In this document: positions 1 to 7,183 of the stretch, in pieces
Position numbering within the stretch: the first letter of the stretch is position 1
Layout of the letters: each line of letters opens with the position of its first letter
Translations under genes and position numbers: made by a program
Assembly (NCBI GenBank): GCA_028527945.1
Contig: JAQQAK010000270.1
Coordinates: forward strand, 1-13,712
Direction of reading: 5' to 3'
Source: Spirochaetaceae bacterium
Lineage (GTDB): Bacteria; Spirochaetota; Spirochaetia; UBA9216
Length of the DNA stretch: 13,712 nt
Notes under the pieces: model-generated
Told to the model about the DNA's origin: nothing
Seen by the model: the letters and a program-made list of their open reading frames with translations, nothing else
The model's database searches: none

Positions 1-1543
1 GATCAGCAAAGGCTGTGGCCTCATCTAACAACACAATTGGCGCGTCTTTTACTATAGCTCGAGCCAGAGCAATACGTTGTTGCTCTCCGCCAGAAAGATA
101 AGTTCCTTTTGAACCAATGACAGTATCAAGACCATCTTTTAGATTATCTATAATCTCTCTGGATTGGGAATAATCAATTGCCCTCTGAATATCAGACTCA
201 GATACATTCTCTTTGCCAAATACAATATTTTCACGAAGAGAACCTTTAAAAAGTTTAGTACTCTGAAAAACAAAAGAAACCTTATCCATTAATTCCTTTT
301 TTGGAATGTCTTTTATGCTTTTTCCGCCTATTAAAACCTGTCCGGAATCAACATCCCAAAAACGAGCGGATAGTCGAGCGATAGTGGTCTTGCCTCCGCC
401 AGACGCTCCAACAAGAGCAACAGTCTCGCCTTCATTAACCTTAAAACTAACACCATTTACAGCAGGACTATCTGCCCCTTCATAAGAAAAAACGACATTC
501 TGTAATTCAAGGCTGTTATCAAGATCTTCACGAGAGTTTGTTGGAAAATACATATCTGGATAATCCATAAGATTATCAATTCGATCTATTGCCTGAGAAG
601 CAATCATTGCGTTCTGTTGAAAATACATTGAACGCATCAAAATCTGAGTAAATATCGGAGAAATAAGCAGATAGAAAATAAAATCTGCAAGAATAAGCGG
701 AACATTTCCTCCATGCCCAACAAGAAAGATAGCAAGCGGTGTTAAAAAGAACGCAGCAGACTCCATTATGACTGTATAAAAAGACATTGCGCCGCGCCAT
801 AAAAGAGTGTAAGCAAGAACCATCTCTTTATATCGCATAATGCTGTTATAAAAACGCTTAAAAGAAAAAATAGTTTGCCCAAATGTTTTTACAACAGGAA
901 TCCCCCGTATATATTCTACAGATTCCGAACTCATTTCTTCCAGCGAATCGTAATACTGCTTCTGAAACTGTCGCCCCTTTTCATTCATCATAAAGCCCAT
1001 TGTTGCAAAACCAATGGCAATAGGAACAAGAGACGCTATCCCCATTCTCCAATCAACAACAAAAGTAAGCACAATAAGAATAGCCGGAGTAACAACACTC
1101 CCTGCCATATCAGGAAGTTGATGAGCCAAAAAAGTGTGAGTGGTTCCTGCCCCGTCATTTACAACTTTACGAATTTTTCCACTTGAATATTTATCAAAAA
1201 ATCCAAGTGGTTTTGTTCTTATTTTTTCCATGCCTCGCTGCTGAAGCCCAGCTTCAACCCTGAAAGCAGCTAAATGCGAACTCATAAGCGCACAAAAATA
1301 AAATATTATTCCGGCTAACGCAGCAGCAAAGGCACACCAAGCATATACGGTAATTCCTGACAGATCAAAACTTCCGGGTGTTGATAAAATATTTCTGATA
1401 ATAACCCAGACAAGAACAAATGGAACAATATTTAATGCTGCCGAAAGTCCTGATAAAACCAATGCTAAAGGAAGAAGAGCCTTTTTCTTCCCCATATATG
1501 GCATAAACCGACTTAATATAAACGTTTTTTTATCTGTAGGCAT
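1..1543 (-). CDS. ABC transporter, half-size permease/ATPase fusion (C-terminus cut by window edge)
   Basis: Reading leftward from ATG at 1543, 514 codons are open to the window edge with no stop. Roughly residues 1-300 are hydrophobic with several membrane segments (ABC exporter-type transmembrane domain). The nucleotide-binding domain follows: Walker A GASGGGKTT at 379-387, signature LSGGE at 483-487, and Walker B LLDEA with catalytic Glu about 508, continuing ATAFAD at the edge. Only the H-loop and the extreme C-terminus are missing. The start is supported by a strong GGAGG (1550-1554) six bases upstream. The segment RGIPVVKTFGQT in the membrane domain and the ATAFAD ending are typical, from family knowledge, of the bacterial IrtA/YbtP-like group. 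Members usually work as heterodimers encoded by adjacent genes, so a partner half-transporter may lie just left of the window (inference). The substrate cannot be read from the sequence; siderophore or peptide/drug transport are both possible. Family assignment is firm, subgroup moderate. Confidence 0.93.
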   Translation of the reverse strand, partial: MPTDKKTFILSRFMPYMGKKKALLPLALVLSGLSAALNIVPFVLVWVIIRNILSTPGSFDLSGITVYAWCAFAAALAGIIFYFCALMSSHLAAFRVEAGLQQRGMEKIRTKPLGFFDKYSSGKIRKVVNDGAGTTHTFLAHQLPDMAGSVVTPAILIVLTFVVDWRMGIASLVPIAIGFATMGFMMNEKGRQFQKQYYDSLEEMSSESVEYIRGIPVVKTFGQTIFSFKRFYNSIMRYKEMVLAYTLLWRGAMSFYTVIMESAAFFLTPLAIFLVGHGGNVPLILADFIFYLLISPIFTQILMRSMYFQQNAMIASQAIDRIDNLMDYPDMYFPTNSREDLDNSLELQNVVFSYEGADSPAVNGVSFKVNEGETVALVGASGGGKTTIARLSARFWDVDSGQVLIGGKSIKDIPKKELMDKVSFVFQSTKLFKGSLRENIVFGKENVSESDIQRAIDYSQSREIIDNLKDGLDTVIGSKGTYLSGGEQQRIALARAIVKDAPIVLLDEATAFAD

Positions 1544-1568
1544 ATGAAACCTCCATTATTTATAATTT

Positions 1569-1588
1569 AAGTTAATATATATTAACTT
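1569..1588. promoter_or_regulatory. 20-bp perfect palindrome over the -10 box, candidate operator
   Basis: The sequence AAGTTAATATATATTAACTT is identical to its reverse complement over all 20 bases with no spacer. It contains the predicted -10 box of the ABC transporter gene, a classic place for a dimeric repressor (TetR, MarR or similar size class) to block RNA polymerase. No regulator gene is visible in the window, so the protein is unknown. AT-rich DNA yields short palindromes by chance, but 20 uninterrupted matching bases at this exact place is more than expected. Confidence 0.5.
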
Positions 1589-1602
1589 TATAAAAATGTC
1601 TA
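1574..1602 (-). promoter_or_regulatory. Predicted sigma70-type promoter of the ABC transporter gene
   Basis: On the minus strand TAGACA (1602-1597) and TATATT (1579-1574) are separated by exactly 17 bases. This is a good match to -35 and -10 boxes, placed about 30 bp upstream of the ABC start codon. Transcription would begin near 1567, giving a short leader that carries the GGAGG ribosome-binding site. The region is very AT-rich, so chance matches are easy. The correct spacing and position, and the overlap with a perfect palindrome, are what make it credible. Confidence 0.5.
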
Positions 1603-1603
1603 C

Positions 1604-1840
1604 CTAACTTATTTACGTATAACTAATACTCTTAAACTGAAGCTTATTTTAGTATTCAAAATCAAATAATATGAATTATATGAGGTTTTTAAATATGGAC
1701 TAATGTCTTTAGAATGAGATAGTATCTCTTGGATAAAAGCTAACAGCTCTTACATAAAAAAAGAGCAAAGACCATGTGTAACAATTGATGAGATAGTTAA
1801 TAAATAACAGGTTATCTCAAATTGGCAAAGCATAGGTTGA
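1604..1840. other. Divergent intergenic region with short dyads and a repeated 10-mer; no gene seen
   Basis: AT-rich non-coding DNA between the divergent ABC and ktrB promoters. It holds a near-perfect dyad GAGATA-G-TATCTC (1716-1728) and a hairpin-capable pair GCTCTT/AAGAGC around a 9-base loop (1746-1766). A second, wider-spaced GAGATA/TATCTC pair lies at 1790-1795 and 1813-1818. The 10-mer ATGAGATAGT occurs at 1714-1723 and again at 1788-1797. None of the dyads is followed by a T-run, so they do not look like intrinsic terminators. No reading frame beyond a few codons has a ribosome-binding site. No tRNA or recognisable riboswitch was found. Confidence 0.45.
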
Positions 1841-1869
1841 TTGATTTTTAGTTTACTATTTATATAGTA
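1841..1869 (+). promoter_or_regulatory. Predicted promoter of ktrB with a dyad over the -10 box
   Basis: TTGATT (1841-1846) and TATAGT (1863-1868) are 16 bases apart and resemble -35 and -10 boxes. Initiation near 1875 would leave a leader of about 20 bases before the ktrB start. A dyad TACTAT-ttat-ATAGTA (1854-1869) covers the -10 box and could be an operator or simply AT-rich coincidence. Overlapping alternative hexamers exist (for example TTGATT at 1837), so the exact boxes are uncertain. Confidence 0.4.
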
Positions 1870-1895
1870 GTAACAATATTACTCTGGATTTTAAC

Positions 1896-3269
1896 TTGAA
1901 TATGACCGGTAACAGAATAAAAACAAATCCCGCTTTTTTGCTGATTCTAAGCTTTACAGGAGCTATTCTTACCGGAACAATTCTTTTGAAACTACCCTTT
2001 TCAGTACAAAACGGGCACATATCTTTTATTGATTCACTATTTACATCTGCTTCAGCTGTATGCGTAACGGGACTAATTGTAGTTGATACAGGACAATGCT
2101 TTACTCTATTTGGACAAATAGTAATTCTGATCTTAATTCAGGTTGGAGGAATAGGAATAATGACAATTTCTGTATTTCTCTTCAACAGTCTGAAAAGATC
2201 AATGGGAATTACCCAACGGCAGGCAATACAAAGTCTTTATTCTTCTGCTCCTCGAAAAGATATTCAATCAATAATTTATAGTATCTTCGCCTTTACGCTT
2301 ATTGCAGAACTTTCAGGGACAGCATTATTATATATTTTCTTCAAAAGCGTCGGCACTGTTAAAAGACCACTATTTTCAGCAATATTTCATTCTGTTTCAG
2401 CCTTCTGTAATGCGGGATTCTCTCTTTTTTCTGATAACTTTATTTCATTCAACAATAATCCAGGAATTTGTATAGTAATCATGCTCCTTATTATTGCTGG
2501 AGGAATTGGCTTTCCTGTTGTTTATGAATTAGTTCTAAAACTGGTAAACAAAATAAAAGGGAAAAGAAGCAATCTTTCACTTCAAACAAAAACAGTACTA
2601 ACAACAACCAGCGGACTCATAATAAGCGGGGCGGTTTTATTTTTCATCATAAGCTTTAATACAGCTTTATCAGGCCAAAGTTTAACTTCAAAAATTATCA
2701 ATTCGCTTTTTCAGTCAGTCACATGCAGAACAGCAGGTTTTAACACCTTGGAGATGTCAAAAATAAGTGAAGAAGGATTGTTTTTATTAATAATTCTGAT
2801 GTTTATTGGAGCCTCTCCCGGCTCATGCGGTGGAGGAATAAAGACCACTACAATAAGCATTGTTCTATCACATTTCAGAAGCAGACTTAAGAATAAGACA
2901 CAAACGAGCCTGTTTAAACGAGGCATTCCTGAAGAGGTTGTAAACAAGGCTTTTATCCTTGTTGTTATGTATATTTTAATAATTGCGGTATTTTCATTTT
3001 TTATTCTTTTTCTTGAAGAAAGCTGCTTGCGTTCTGAAGCAATTTCAGACTCACCACTTTTATCTGTGCTATTTGAAGTTGTATCTGCATTAGGAACAGT
3101 TGGGCTTTCTGTTGGAATAACCCCGCTCTTAAGTCCCTTTTGCAAATTTTTAATAATCGTTCTCATGTTCTCAGGAAGAGTGGGTCCCCTTACGATGGTA
3201 TATCTTATAATTGGAAATAAAACTCAAATTCAAAGAAACTACGCGGAAGAAAATATAATGGTAGGTTAA
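1896..3269 (+). CDS. ktrB: KtrB/TrkH-type potassium uptake pore subunit
   Basis: Integral membrane subunit that carries K+ inward through a fourfold pseudo-repeat pore. The four filter loops are visible, each with its conserved glycine: AVCVTGL (54-60), SAFCNAGFS (168-176), TCRTAGFNT (276-284) and ALGTVGLSVG (398-407). GASPGSCGGGIKTTT (305-319) is the family's conserved segment after the third filter, SGRVGPLT (426-433) precedes the last helix, and the protein ends in the usual EENIMVG-type tail. The first filter lies only about 55 residues in and the length is 457, so it is KtrB-like rather than the longer TrkH with an extra N-terminal hairpin. The frame opens with TTG at 1896, seven bases after a weak GGA; ATG at 1902 is an alternative start differing by two residues. 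The next gene encodes its cytoplasmic RCK partner. Family call is very secure; Na+ dependence cannot be judged. Confidence 0.96.
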   Translation: MNMTGNRIKTNPAFLLILSFTGAILTGTILLKLPFSVQNGHISFIDSLFTSASAVCVTGLIVVDTGQCFTLFGQIVILILIQVGGIGIMTISVFLFNSLKRSMGITQRQAIQSLYSSAPRKDIQSIIYSIFAFTLIAELSGTALLYIFFKSVGTVKRPLFSAIFHSVSAFCNAGFSLFSDNFISFNNNPGICIVIMLLIIAGGIGFPVVYELVLKLVNKIKGKRSNLSLQTKTVLTTTSGLIISGAVLFFIISFNTALSGQSLTSKIINSLFQSVTCRTAGFNTLEMSKISEEGLFLLIILMFIGASPGSCGGGIKTTTISIVLSHFRSRLKNKTQTSLFKRGIPEEVVNKAFILVVMYILIIAVFSFFILFLEESCLRSEAISDSPLLSVLFEVVSALGTVGLSVGITPLLSPFCKFLIIVLMFSGRVGPLTMVYLIIGNKTQIQRNYAEENIMVG

Positions 3270-3280
3270 TCAATAATCTT

Positions 3281-3307
3281 GCCAGCAAGCTCAAAGCGAG
3301 TTTTGGC
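3281..3307 (+). other. Stem-loop 1 between ktrB and ktrA
   Basis: Positions 3281-3284 (GCCA) pair with 3304-3307 (TGGC), and 3287-3292 (AAGCTC) pair with 3298-3303 (GAGTTT, one G-T wobble). The result is a ten-pair stem with a two-base bulge and the loop AAAGC. It starts 11 bases after the ktrB stop codon. There is no T-run after it, so it is probably an RNA-processing or stability element, or a weak attenuator, rather than a full terminator. Confidence 0.5.
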
Positions 3308-3308
3308 A

Positions 3309-3335
3309 GTTTATTATCCCACCCCGGTAATAAAC
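3309..3335 (+). other. Stem-loop 2 between ktrB and ktrA
   Basis: GTTTATTA (3309-3316) is perfectly complementary to TAATAAAC (3328-3335) around a C-rich 11-base loop. It follows directly on the first stem-loop. A loose run of A and T follows, and the ktrA ribosome-binding site lies 19 bases downstream, so the two hairpins could set the ratio of pore to regulator subunit. Structure is inferred from base complementarity only. Confidence 0.5.
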
Positions 3336-3367
3336 TTATTTACAAAAATTTTTAAGGAGAAAGTGAT

Positions 3368-4030
3368 ATGGGTAAATTTACAGTAATAGGCATGGGCAAT
3401 TTTGGATATCACGTAACCAAATGTTTATTCAACGAAGGTCATGAGGTTCTTGCTATAGACTCCGACAGAAATCTTATTCAATCAATCTCACCTTTATGCT
3501 CTCAGGCTATAGAAATGGACGCAACTGACAAAGAAGCGTTAGAAACACTTGGACTTGAAAACATGGATGGTGTACTTGTTTGTGTAGGAAACAGCCTCAG
3601 CAACAGCATACTCATCAGCTTACATCTTAATGAAATTGGAGTTAAAAGAATTATAGTAAAAGCGCTTGATGATGATCATGCTAAAATATTAAGAAAAATA
3701 GGGGTTACAGATGTCATTCATCCTGAAAGAGAAATGGCAGCAAGGCTTGCAAAAAGCTTATCACATCCTAATATTATCGATTTCATTCCTATATCAGAGG
3801 ATTTTGAGGTCTTACAACTTACTCCTCCAGACGATTTTCAGGGCAAAACACTTAGAGATCTCAATCTGAGGTCAAAATATGGTATTCAGGTAATTGCGGT
3901 AAAACATGGAGACAGCGGAAAAAATGAATTAATTCCGGAGGCTTCGTATATAGTAAACAGCAAAGATTCTCTTGTAATACTTGGAGAAAATAAAAATATC
4001 AAAAAAATACGAAGCCTCAATAAAAAATAA
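3368..4030 (+). CDS. ktrA: KtrA-type RCK regulatory subunit of K+ uptake
   Basis: Cytoplasmic gating subunit that assembles as a ring under the KtrB pore and responds to bound nucleotide. The N-terminal RCK_N Rossmann fold shows GMGNFG (8-13) and the acidic residue ending the second strand in LAIDSD (Asp31). The second half (about 140-209) is the RCK_C ligand-sensing domain. At 220 residues it has one RCK_N plus one RCK_C, matching KtrA rather than the duplicated ~450-residue TrkA of enterobacteria. The start is fixed by a strong AAGGAGA (3354-3360) seven bases before the ATG. It follows ktrB after 98 bp and is very likely co-transcribed with it. RCK_C domains in this family often bind cyclic-di-AMP; that cannot be verified here. 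It converges on glgA with 20 bp between the stop codons and no convincing terminator. Confidence 0.95.
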   Translation: MGKFTVIGMGNFGYHVTKCLFNEGHEVLAIDSDRNLIQSISPLCSQAIEMDATDKEALETLGLENMDGVLVCVGNSLSNSILISLHLNEIGVKRIIVKALDDDHAKILRKIGVTDVIHPEREMAARLAKSLSHPNIIDFIPISEDFEVLQLTPPDDFQGKTLRDLNLRSKYGIQVIAVKHGDSGKNELIPEASYIVNSKDSLVILGENKNIKKIRSLNKK

Positions 4031-4050
4031 AGGAATTGATAAAAACCTTA

Positions 4051-5514
4051 TTATTCAGAGTCTTCGCTATAAACCTTTACATACTCCAGGGCTGATTGTT
4101 CCCAGGTAAAGCGCTCTTTCATGGCACGCTTCCGCATTTTATTAATATGTGGCTTTCTATTTTCCCAGGTATCAACTACCCAATCCAGTACGTTATAAAG
4201 AACTTCCGGGTACATATCATAAAACACAAAACCTGTTCCAGAAGCTTGTTGTTGATCATAATTTTCTACAGTATCAGCCAACCCTCCAGTGTGCCGGACA
4301 ATTGGCAGAGTTCCGTAAGCCAGAGAATACATCTGGTTCAGCCCACACGGTTCATACTTACTTGGCATAAGAAAAAAATCAGAACCAGCTTCAATAAGAT
4401 GAGCCAGATCAGAATTGTAACCTGACCAGAAAACAAGGTTAGGCAGTTCAGATGAAAGTTTATTTAACTCATCTTCACACCATTTCTCTCCCGTACCAAG
4501 AATAATAAACTGAACATTAAAATCATAGCAAATAGAATAAAGAGCACCATAGCCGGGACCGCATAATTCACCGACGCCCTTTTGCTCAACAAGCCGGCTT
4601 ATAAGCCCTACAACAGGAATCTGGGTATCTACTGTAAGCCCCATTTCTTTCTGAAGCCGCTTTTTTACCGCTGCCTTATTTTTTATATTCGACTCTGAAA
4701 AATTATCAGGAGCAATGACGGTATCGAGTTCAGGATTCCAGATAGAATAATCTATACCATTGAGAATTCCTTTAAGATCTTCTCTTCTATAATTTAAAAG
4801 CCCATCAAGACCAAAGCCTTGTTCCGGTGATTTTATTTCTTCGGCATAAAAAGGTGATACCGTTGTAATCTTGTCAGCTGTCATTATCCCGGATTTTAAA
4901 AAATTAAGAGCCCCATTAAATTCAAGAGTTGAAAGACTTATGTGATCTGTTTCAGGTTGAATATAAATAGCGTCAGAAAGAGCAAAAACACCCTGATATC
5001 CAAGATTATGAATAGTCAAAACACTTTTTGTTCCTGAAAATTCGCGATACTGTTCTTCTTTCTTTAAAAGATAGCAAGCCGGAGCAGCTGTCCAGTCATG
5101 GCAATGAAGGACGTCCGGAATCCAGTGAAGCATTCTGCAAAGCTGAAAACACCCGCGAGACAAAAGAGCAAAACGAGCGGCATTATCCAGAAAACCCTCA
5201 TCCGGCCGGTGACCGTAAATACCGTCACGGCCAAAGAATCTTTCATGATCCAGAAAATAAACCGGAATATCAGAATCTGGTAAAGTACCTTCATAAACAG
5301 CAGCCCATTCTTCTCCTTTGCCAAGCCAAATGCCAAGAGCCTCATCTCTCTTTTTAAGCGAGGCTCTATCTATATGATAATAACGAGGCATAAAAATTCT
5401 AATGTCATAACCTAAAGACTTTAACTGGAGTGATAATTCTGTTACAACCTCTGCCAGCCCTCCCGTTTTGGCAAAAGGAACAGTTTCACTTGTAACCATT
5501 AGTATTTTTTTCAC
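4051..5514 (-). CDS. glgA: Glycogen synthase (GT5)
   Basis: Transfers glucose from a sugar nucleotide (ADP-glucose in the usual bacterial enzyme) to the non-reducing end of alpha-1,4-glucan. GT5 hallmarks in order: KTGGLAEVV (16-24; Lys16 is the nucleotide-sugar-binding lysine of the KTGGL motif), DVLHCHDW (134-141), LTIHNLGYQG (166-175), TTVSPFYAEEI (217-227), GILNGIDYSIWNP (249-261), SRLVEQKG (306-313, with the Arg and Lys that contact phosphates) and PSKYEPCGLNQ (384-394, Glu388), then HTGGLADTV. Length 487 is normal. The start is GTG at 5514, supported by GAGG (5524-5527) nine bases upstream, inside the end of the preceding gene; the gap to that gene is four bases. It is the last gene of the cluster. 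No glgC is in the window, so the donor sugar is assumed from the family, not shown. Confidence 0.95.
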   Translation of the reverse strand: MKKILMVTSETVPFAKTGGLAEVVTELSLQLKSLGYDIRIFMPRYYHIDRASLKKRDEALGIWLGKGEEWAAVYEGTLPDSDIPVYFLDHERFFGRDGIYGHRPDEGFLDNAARFALLSRGCFQLCRMLHWIPDVLHCHDWTAAPACYLLKKEEQYREFSGTKSVLTIHNLGYQGVFALSDAIYIQPETDHISLSTLEFNGALNFLKSGIMTADKITTVSPFYAEEIKSPEQGFGLDGLLNYRREDLKGILNGIDYSIWNPELDTVIAPDNFSESNIKNKAAVKKRLQKEMGLTVDTQIPVVGLISRLVEQKGVGELCGPGYGALYSICYDFNVQFIILGTGEKWCEDELNKLSSELPNLVFWSGYNSDLAHLIEAGSDFFLMPSKYEPCGLNQMYSLAYGTLPIVRHTGGLADTVENYDQQQASGTGFVFYDMYPEVLYNVLDWVVDTWENRKPHINKMRKRAMKERFTWEQSALEYVKVYSEDSE

Positions 5515-5518
5515 TATT

Positions 5519-7183
5519 CTAAACCTCGTTTATAAGCAGAGCAATTACTCCACATTTTGATAGATCCAGCTTCAGCTCATTTGATTTTTCATTTAAATAA
5601 GTTTTACAGCCATAACTTAATATTTCAGAAAAAGAGTTTATTCCAAAATAAGAAAAACTAACAGATTGAACTGTATTAAAATTTGCTACAAGCAAAAAAC
5701 GCCGACCTTCCAAGTCTTCACGAACACAAACAATTAAACTGTCATCCGGATGATCTATAAAGTCAATATTTTTATAAAGAAGAAAACAACTTTCAGTATC
5801 AAGAATATGATTTATATCACGAATAAAAGTAGAGAAATCATTAAGCCCTGACAGCTCAATTTTTTCAGGTTTCCGTATAAAATCTATTTTATGGTCTATT
5901 CCTGACTCAAAACCTTGAACAATCCCCATCTGCCCCGTCCCCATTAAAGCGCAACAAAAAAACCTGGGAATGGTAGACATGACATCACCAAAAAGCTCTG
6001 GGATAGCGCCTGTATCATGCGATGTTGGTGAAAGAAAATATTTTATTATACCGGAGGTCTTGTGAATATGAGAAAGATACTTTTTAAAAAGCGGAGCAAA
6101 CGGATACTCCCATGAGTTAGCTGTAAGCATGTTAAGCCCAAACTCTTTAACTCCATCTTCAAGAACTTTATCCGCGCCAAAATATTCTGATAAAATAACA
6201 GTACATGGACAACTTTTCTTTACTTCAGCTATAAGCCAACGCATAAAGTCCTCGTCTGAGGAATGAAGATTATCCAATCTGAGAACCGTTCCGCACCTCT
6301 CTGCCTTTTTAGTCCAAAACAGTACGTATTCAAGCATATAGTTATATATTTCATTTCTAATAGACGGATCTGTGTGTTTATAATTTACAAGAACAAGATC
6401 TTCCCATGAAATCCAACTGCCCATATGCCAGCAGCCAGCTCGTTTAAGACCGTCATCACGATTTTTATCAGGGACAATCCAGTTAGCATGCTCCTTGACA
6501 AGAAGGCTTTCAGAACTTACATGATTCAGAACAATATCGTAACAAATTTTTATACCAAGCTTTGAAGCTTTTTGAATAAAAGCTTCAAAATCTTCTTCTG
6601 AATCAGCGTAGCCCTGATCAATACTAAACAAATCAACTGCGGCGTATGGACTCATAGAAGAACCGGTCTTTGTAAATGGCAAAAGATGTACAACATTAAA
6701 CCCAAGCTCTTTTATATGATCAAGCAATGTAATCCAGTCTTTAACATCTCCTGAAACAGATGGAATCATTGTGTACATTCGAAAATCTTTAACCGTTGGT
6801 GGTTCAAATAGAAGCTGATGATATTCAGAAGCTTCCCAATAGCGAATGTGGTCTGACAAAGCTACAAGATGGCAGCTAAAATAGCCTCCGATAGGAACCT
6901 TTATTCGCAGTAAAAACTTCTGAGGGTCATCTGGACAAGCCTCAAAAGGTATATATGTCCAAGCCCCTTCTTTTATATCTGTATGAAGAAAAAACTTTTC
7001 ATACTTTTGAGCATTCGAGAAAATTATTTTAAATGTAACAAAGCTCCCGCCTTCTAGCCTGAGAAACTCTGAAAGAGAGAATTCTTTTCCATCGGAATTT
7101 GAAACGGTAAAAGAACAAAGATCTTTTACTGGAAGAATTTTATCAATCTCTGTCATGGCAGCTTTTGATTCCCCAAATTTCAT
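5519..7183 (-). CDS. GH13-family protein with AGL-like active-site motifs, possible 4-alpha-glucanotransferase
   Basis: A 554-residue alpha-amylase-superfamily protein. An N-terminal beta-rich region of about 130 residues is followed by a TIM barrel and a C-terminal beta domain (about 460-554). The family's catalytic set is intact: region I DIVLNH (216-221), region II LRLDNLH (301-307, nucleophile Asp304), region III LSEYFG (332-336, acid/base Glu333) and region IV SHD (388-390, Asp390). The RLDN-H-S form of region II resembles the glucanotransferase domain of eukaryotic glycogen debranching enzyme more than ordinary amylases, which suggests transfer of maltooligosyl stubs; this is inference. 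A hydrolase or other glucan transferase remains possible. The start is uncertain: ATG at 7183 overlaps glgP by 41 bp with no well-placed ribosome-binding site, while ATG at 7156 overlaps by 14 bp and has GGGGAA about 12 bases upstream. Four bases separate its stop from glgA, implying co-translation with synthase. Confidence 0.82.
   Translation of the reverse strand: MKFGESKAAMTEIDKILPVKDLCSFTVSNSDGKEFSLSEFLRLEGGSFVTFKIIFSNAQKYEKFFLHTDIKEGAWTYIPFEACPDDPQKFLLRIKVPIGGYFSCHLVALSDHIRYWEASEYHQLLFEPPTVKDFRMYTMIPSVSGDVKDWITLLDHIKELGFNVVHLLPFTKTGSSMSPYAAVDLFSIDQGYADSEEDFEAFIQKASKLGIKICYDIVLNHVSSESLLVKEHANWIVPDKNRDDGLKRAGCWHMGSWISWEDLVLVNYKHTDPSIRNEIYNYMLEYVLFWTKKAERCGTVLRLDNLHSSDEDFMRWLIAEVKKSCPCTVILSEYFGADKVLEDGVKEFGLNMLTANSWEYPFAPLFKKYLSHIHKTSGIIKYFLSPTSHDTGAIPELFGDVMSTIPRFFCCALMGTGQMGIVQGFESGIDHKIDFIRKPEKIELSGLNDFSTFIRDINHILDTESCFLLYKNIDFIDHPDDSLIVCVREDLEGRRFLLVANFNTVQSVSFSYFGINSFSEILSYGCKTYLNEKSNELKLDLSKCGVIALLINEV

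Noticed and set aside
875..1186. Plus-strand open frame of 103 codons
   Set aside because: It lies antisense within the ABC transporter gene, whose translated sequence is clearly conserved, and it lacks any family motif or ribosome-binding site.
1746..1766. GCTCTT/AAGAGC hairpin as a transcription terminator
   Set aside because: There is no T-run after the stem on either strand, and both neighbouring genes are transcribed away from it.
1604..1895. Possible cyclic-di-AMP (ydaO-type) riboswitch upstream of the potassium transporter
   Set aside because: Such switches are known for ktr genes in Firmicutes, but I find none of the conserved GC-rich core segments, and the predicted promoter leaves a leader of only about 20 bases.
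2711..3166. Minus-strand open frame of 151 codons
   Set aside because: It is the complement of the ktrB coding region, which carries unmistakable pore motifs; the antisense frame is a by-product of its codon use.
4021..4056. Bidirectional terminator between the converging ktrA and glgA genes
   Set aside because: Only a 4-base AAGG/CCTT pairing around a 12-base loop is present, too weak to call a terminator on either strand.
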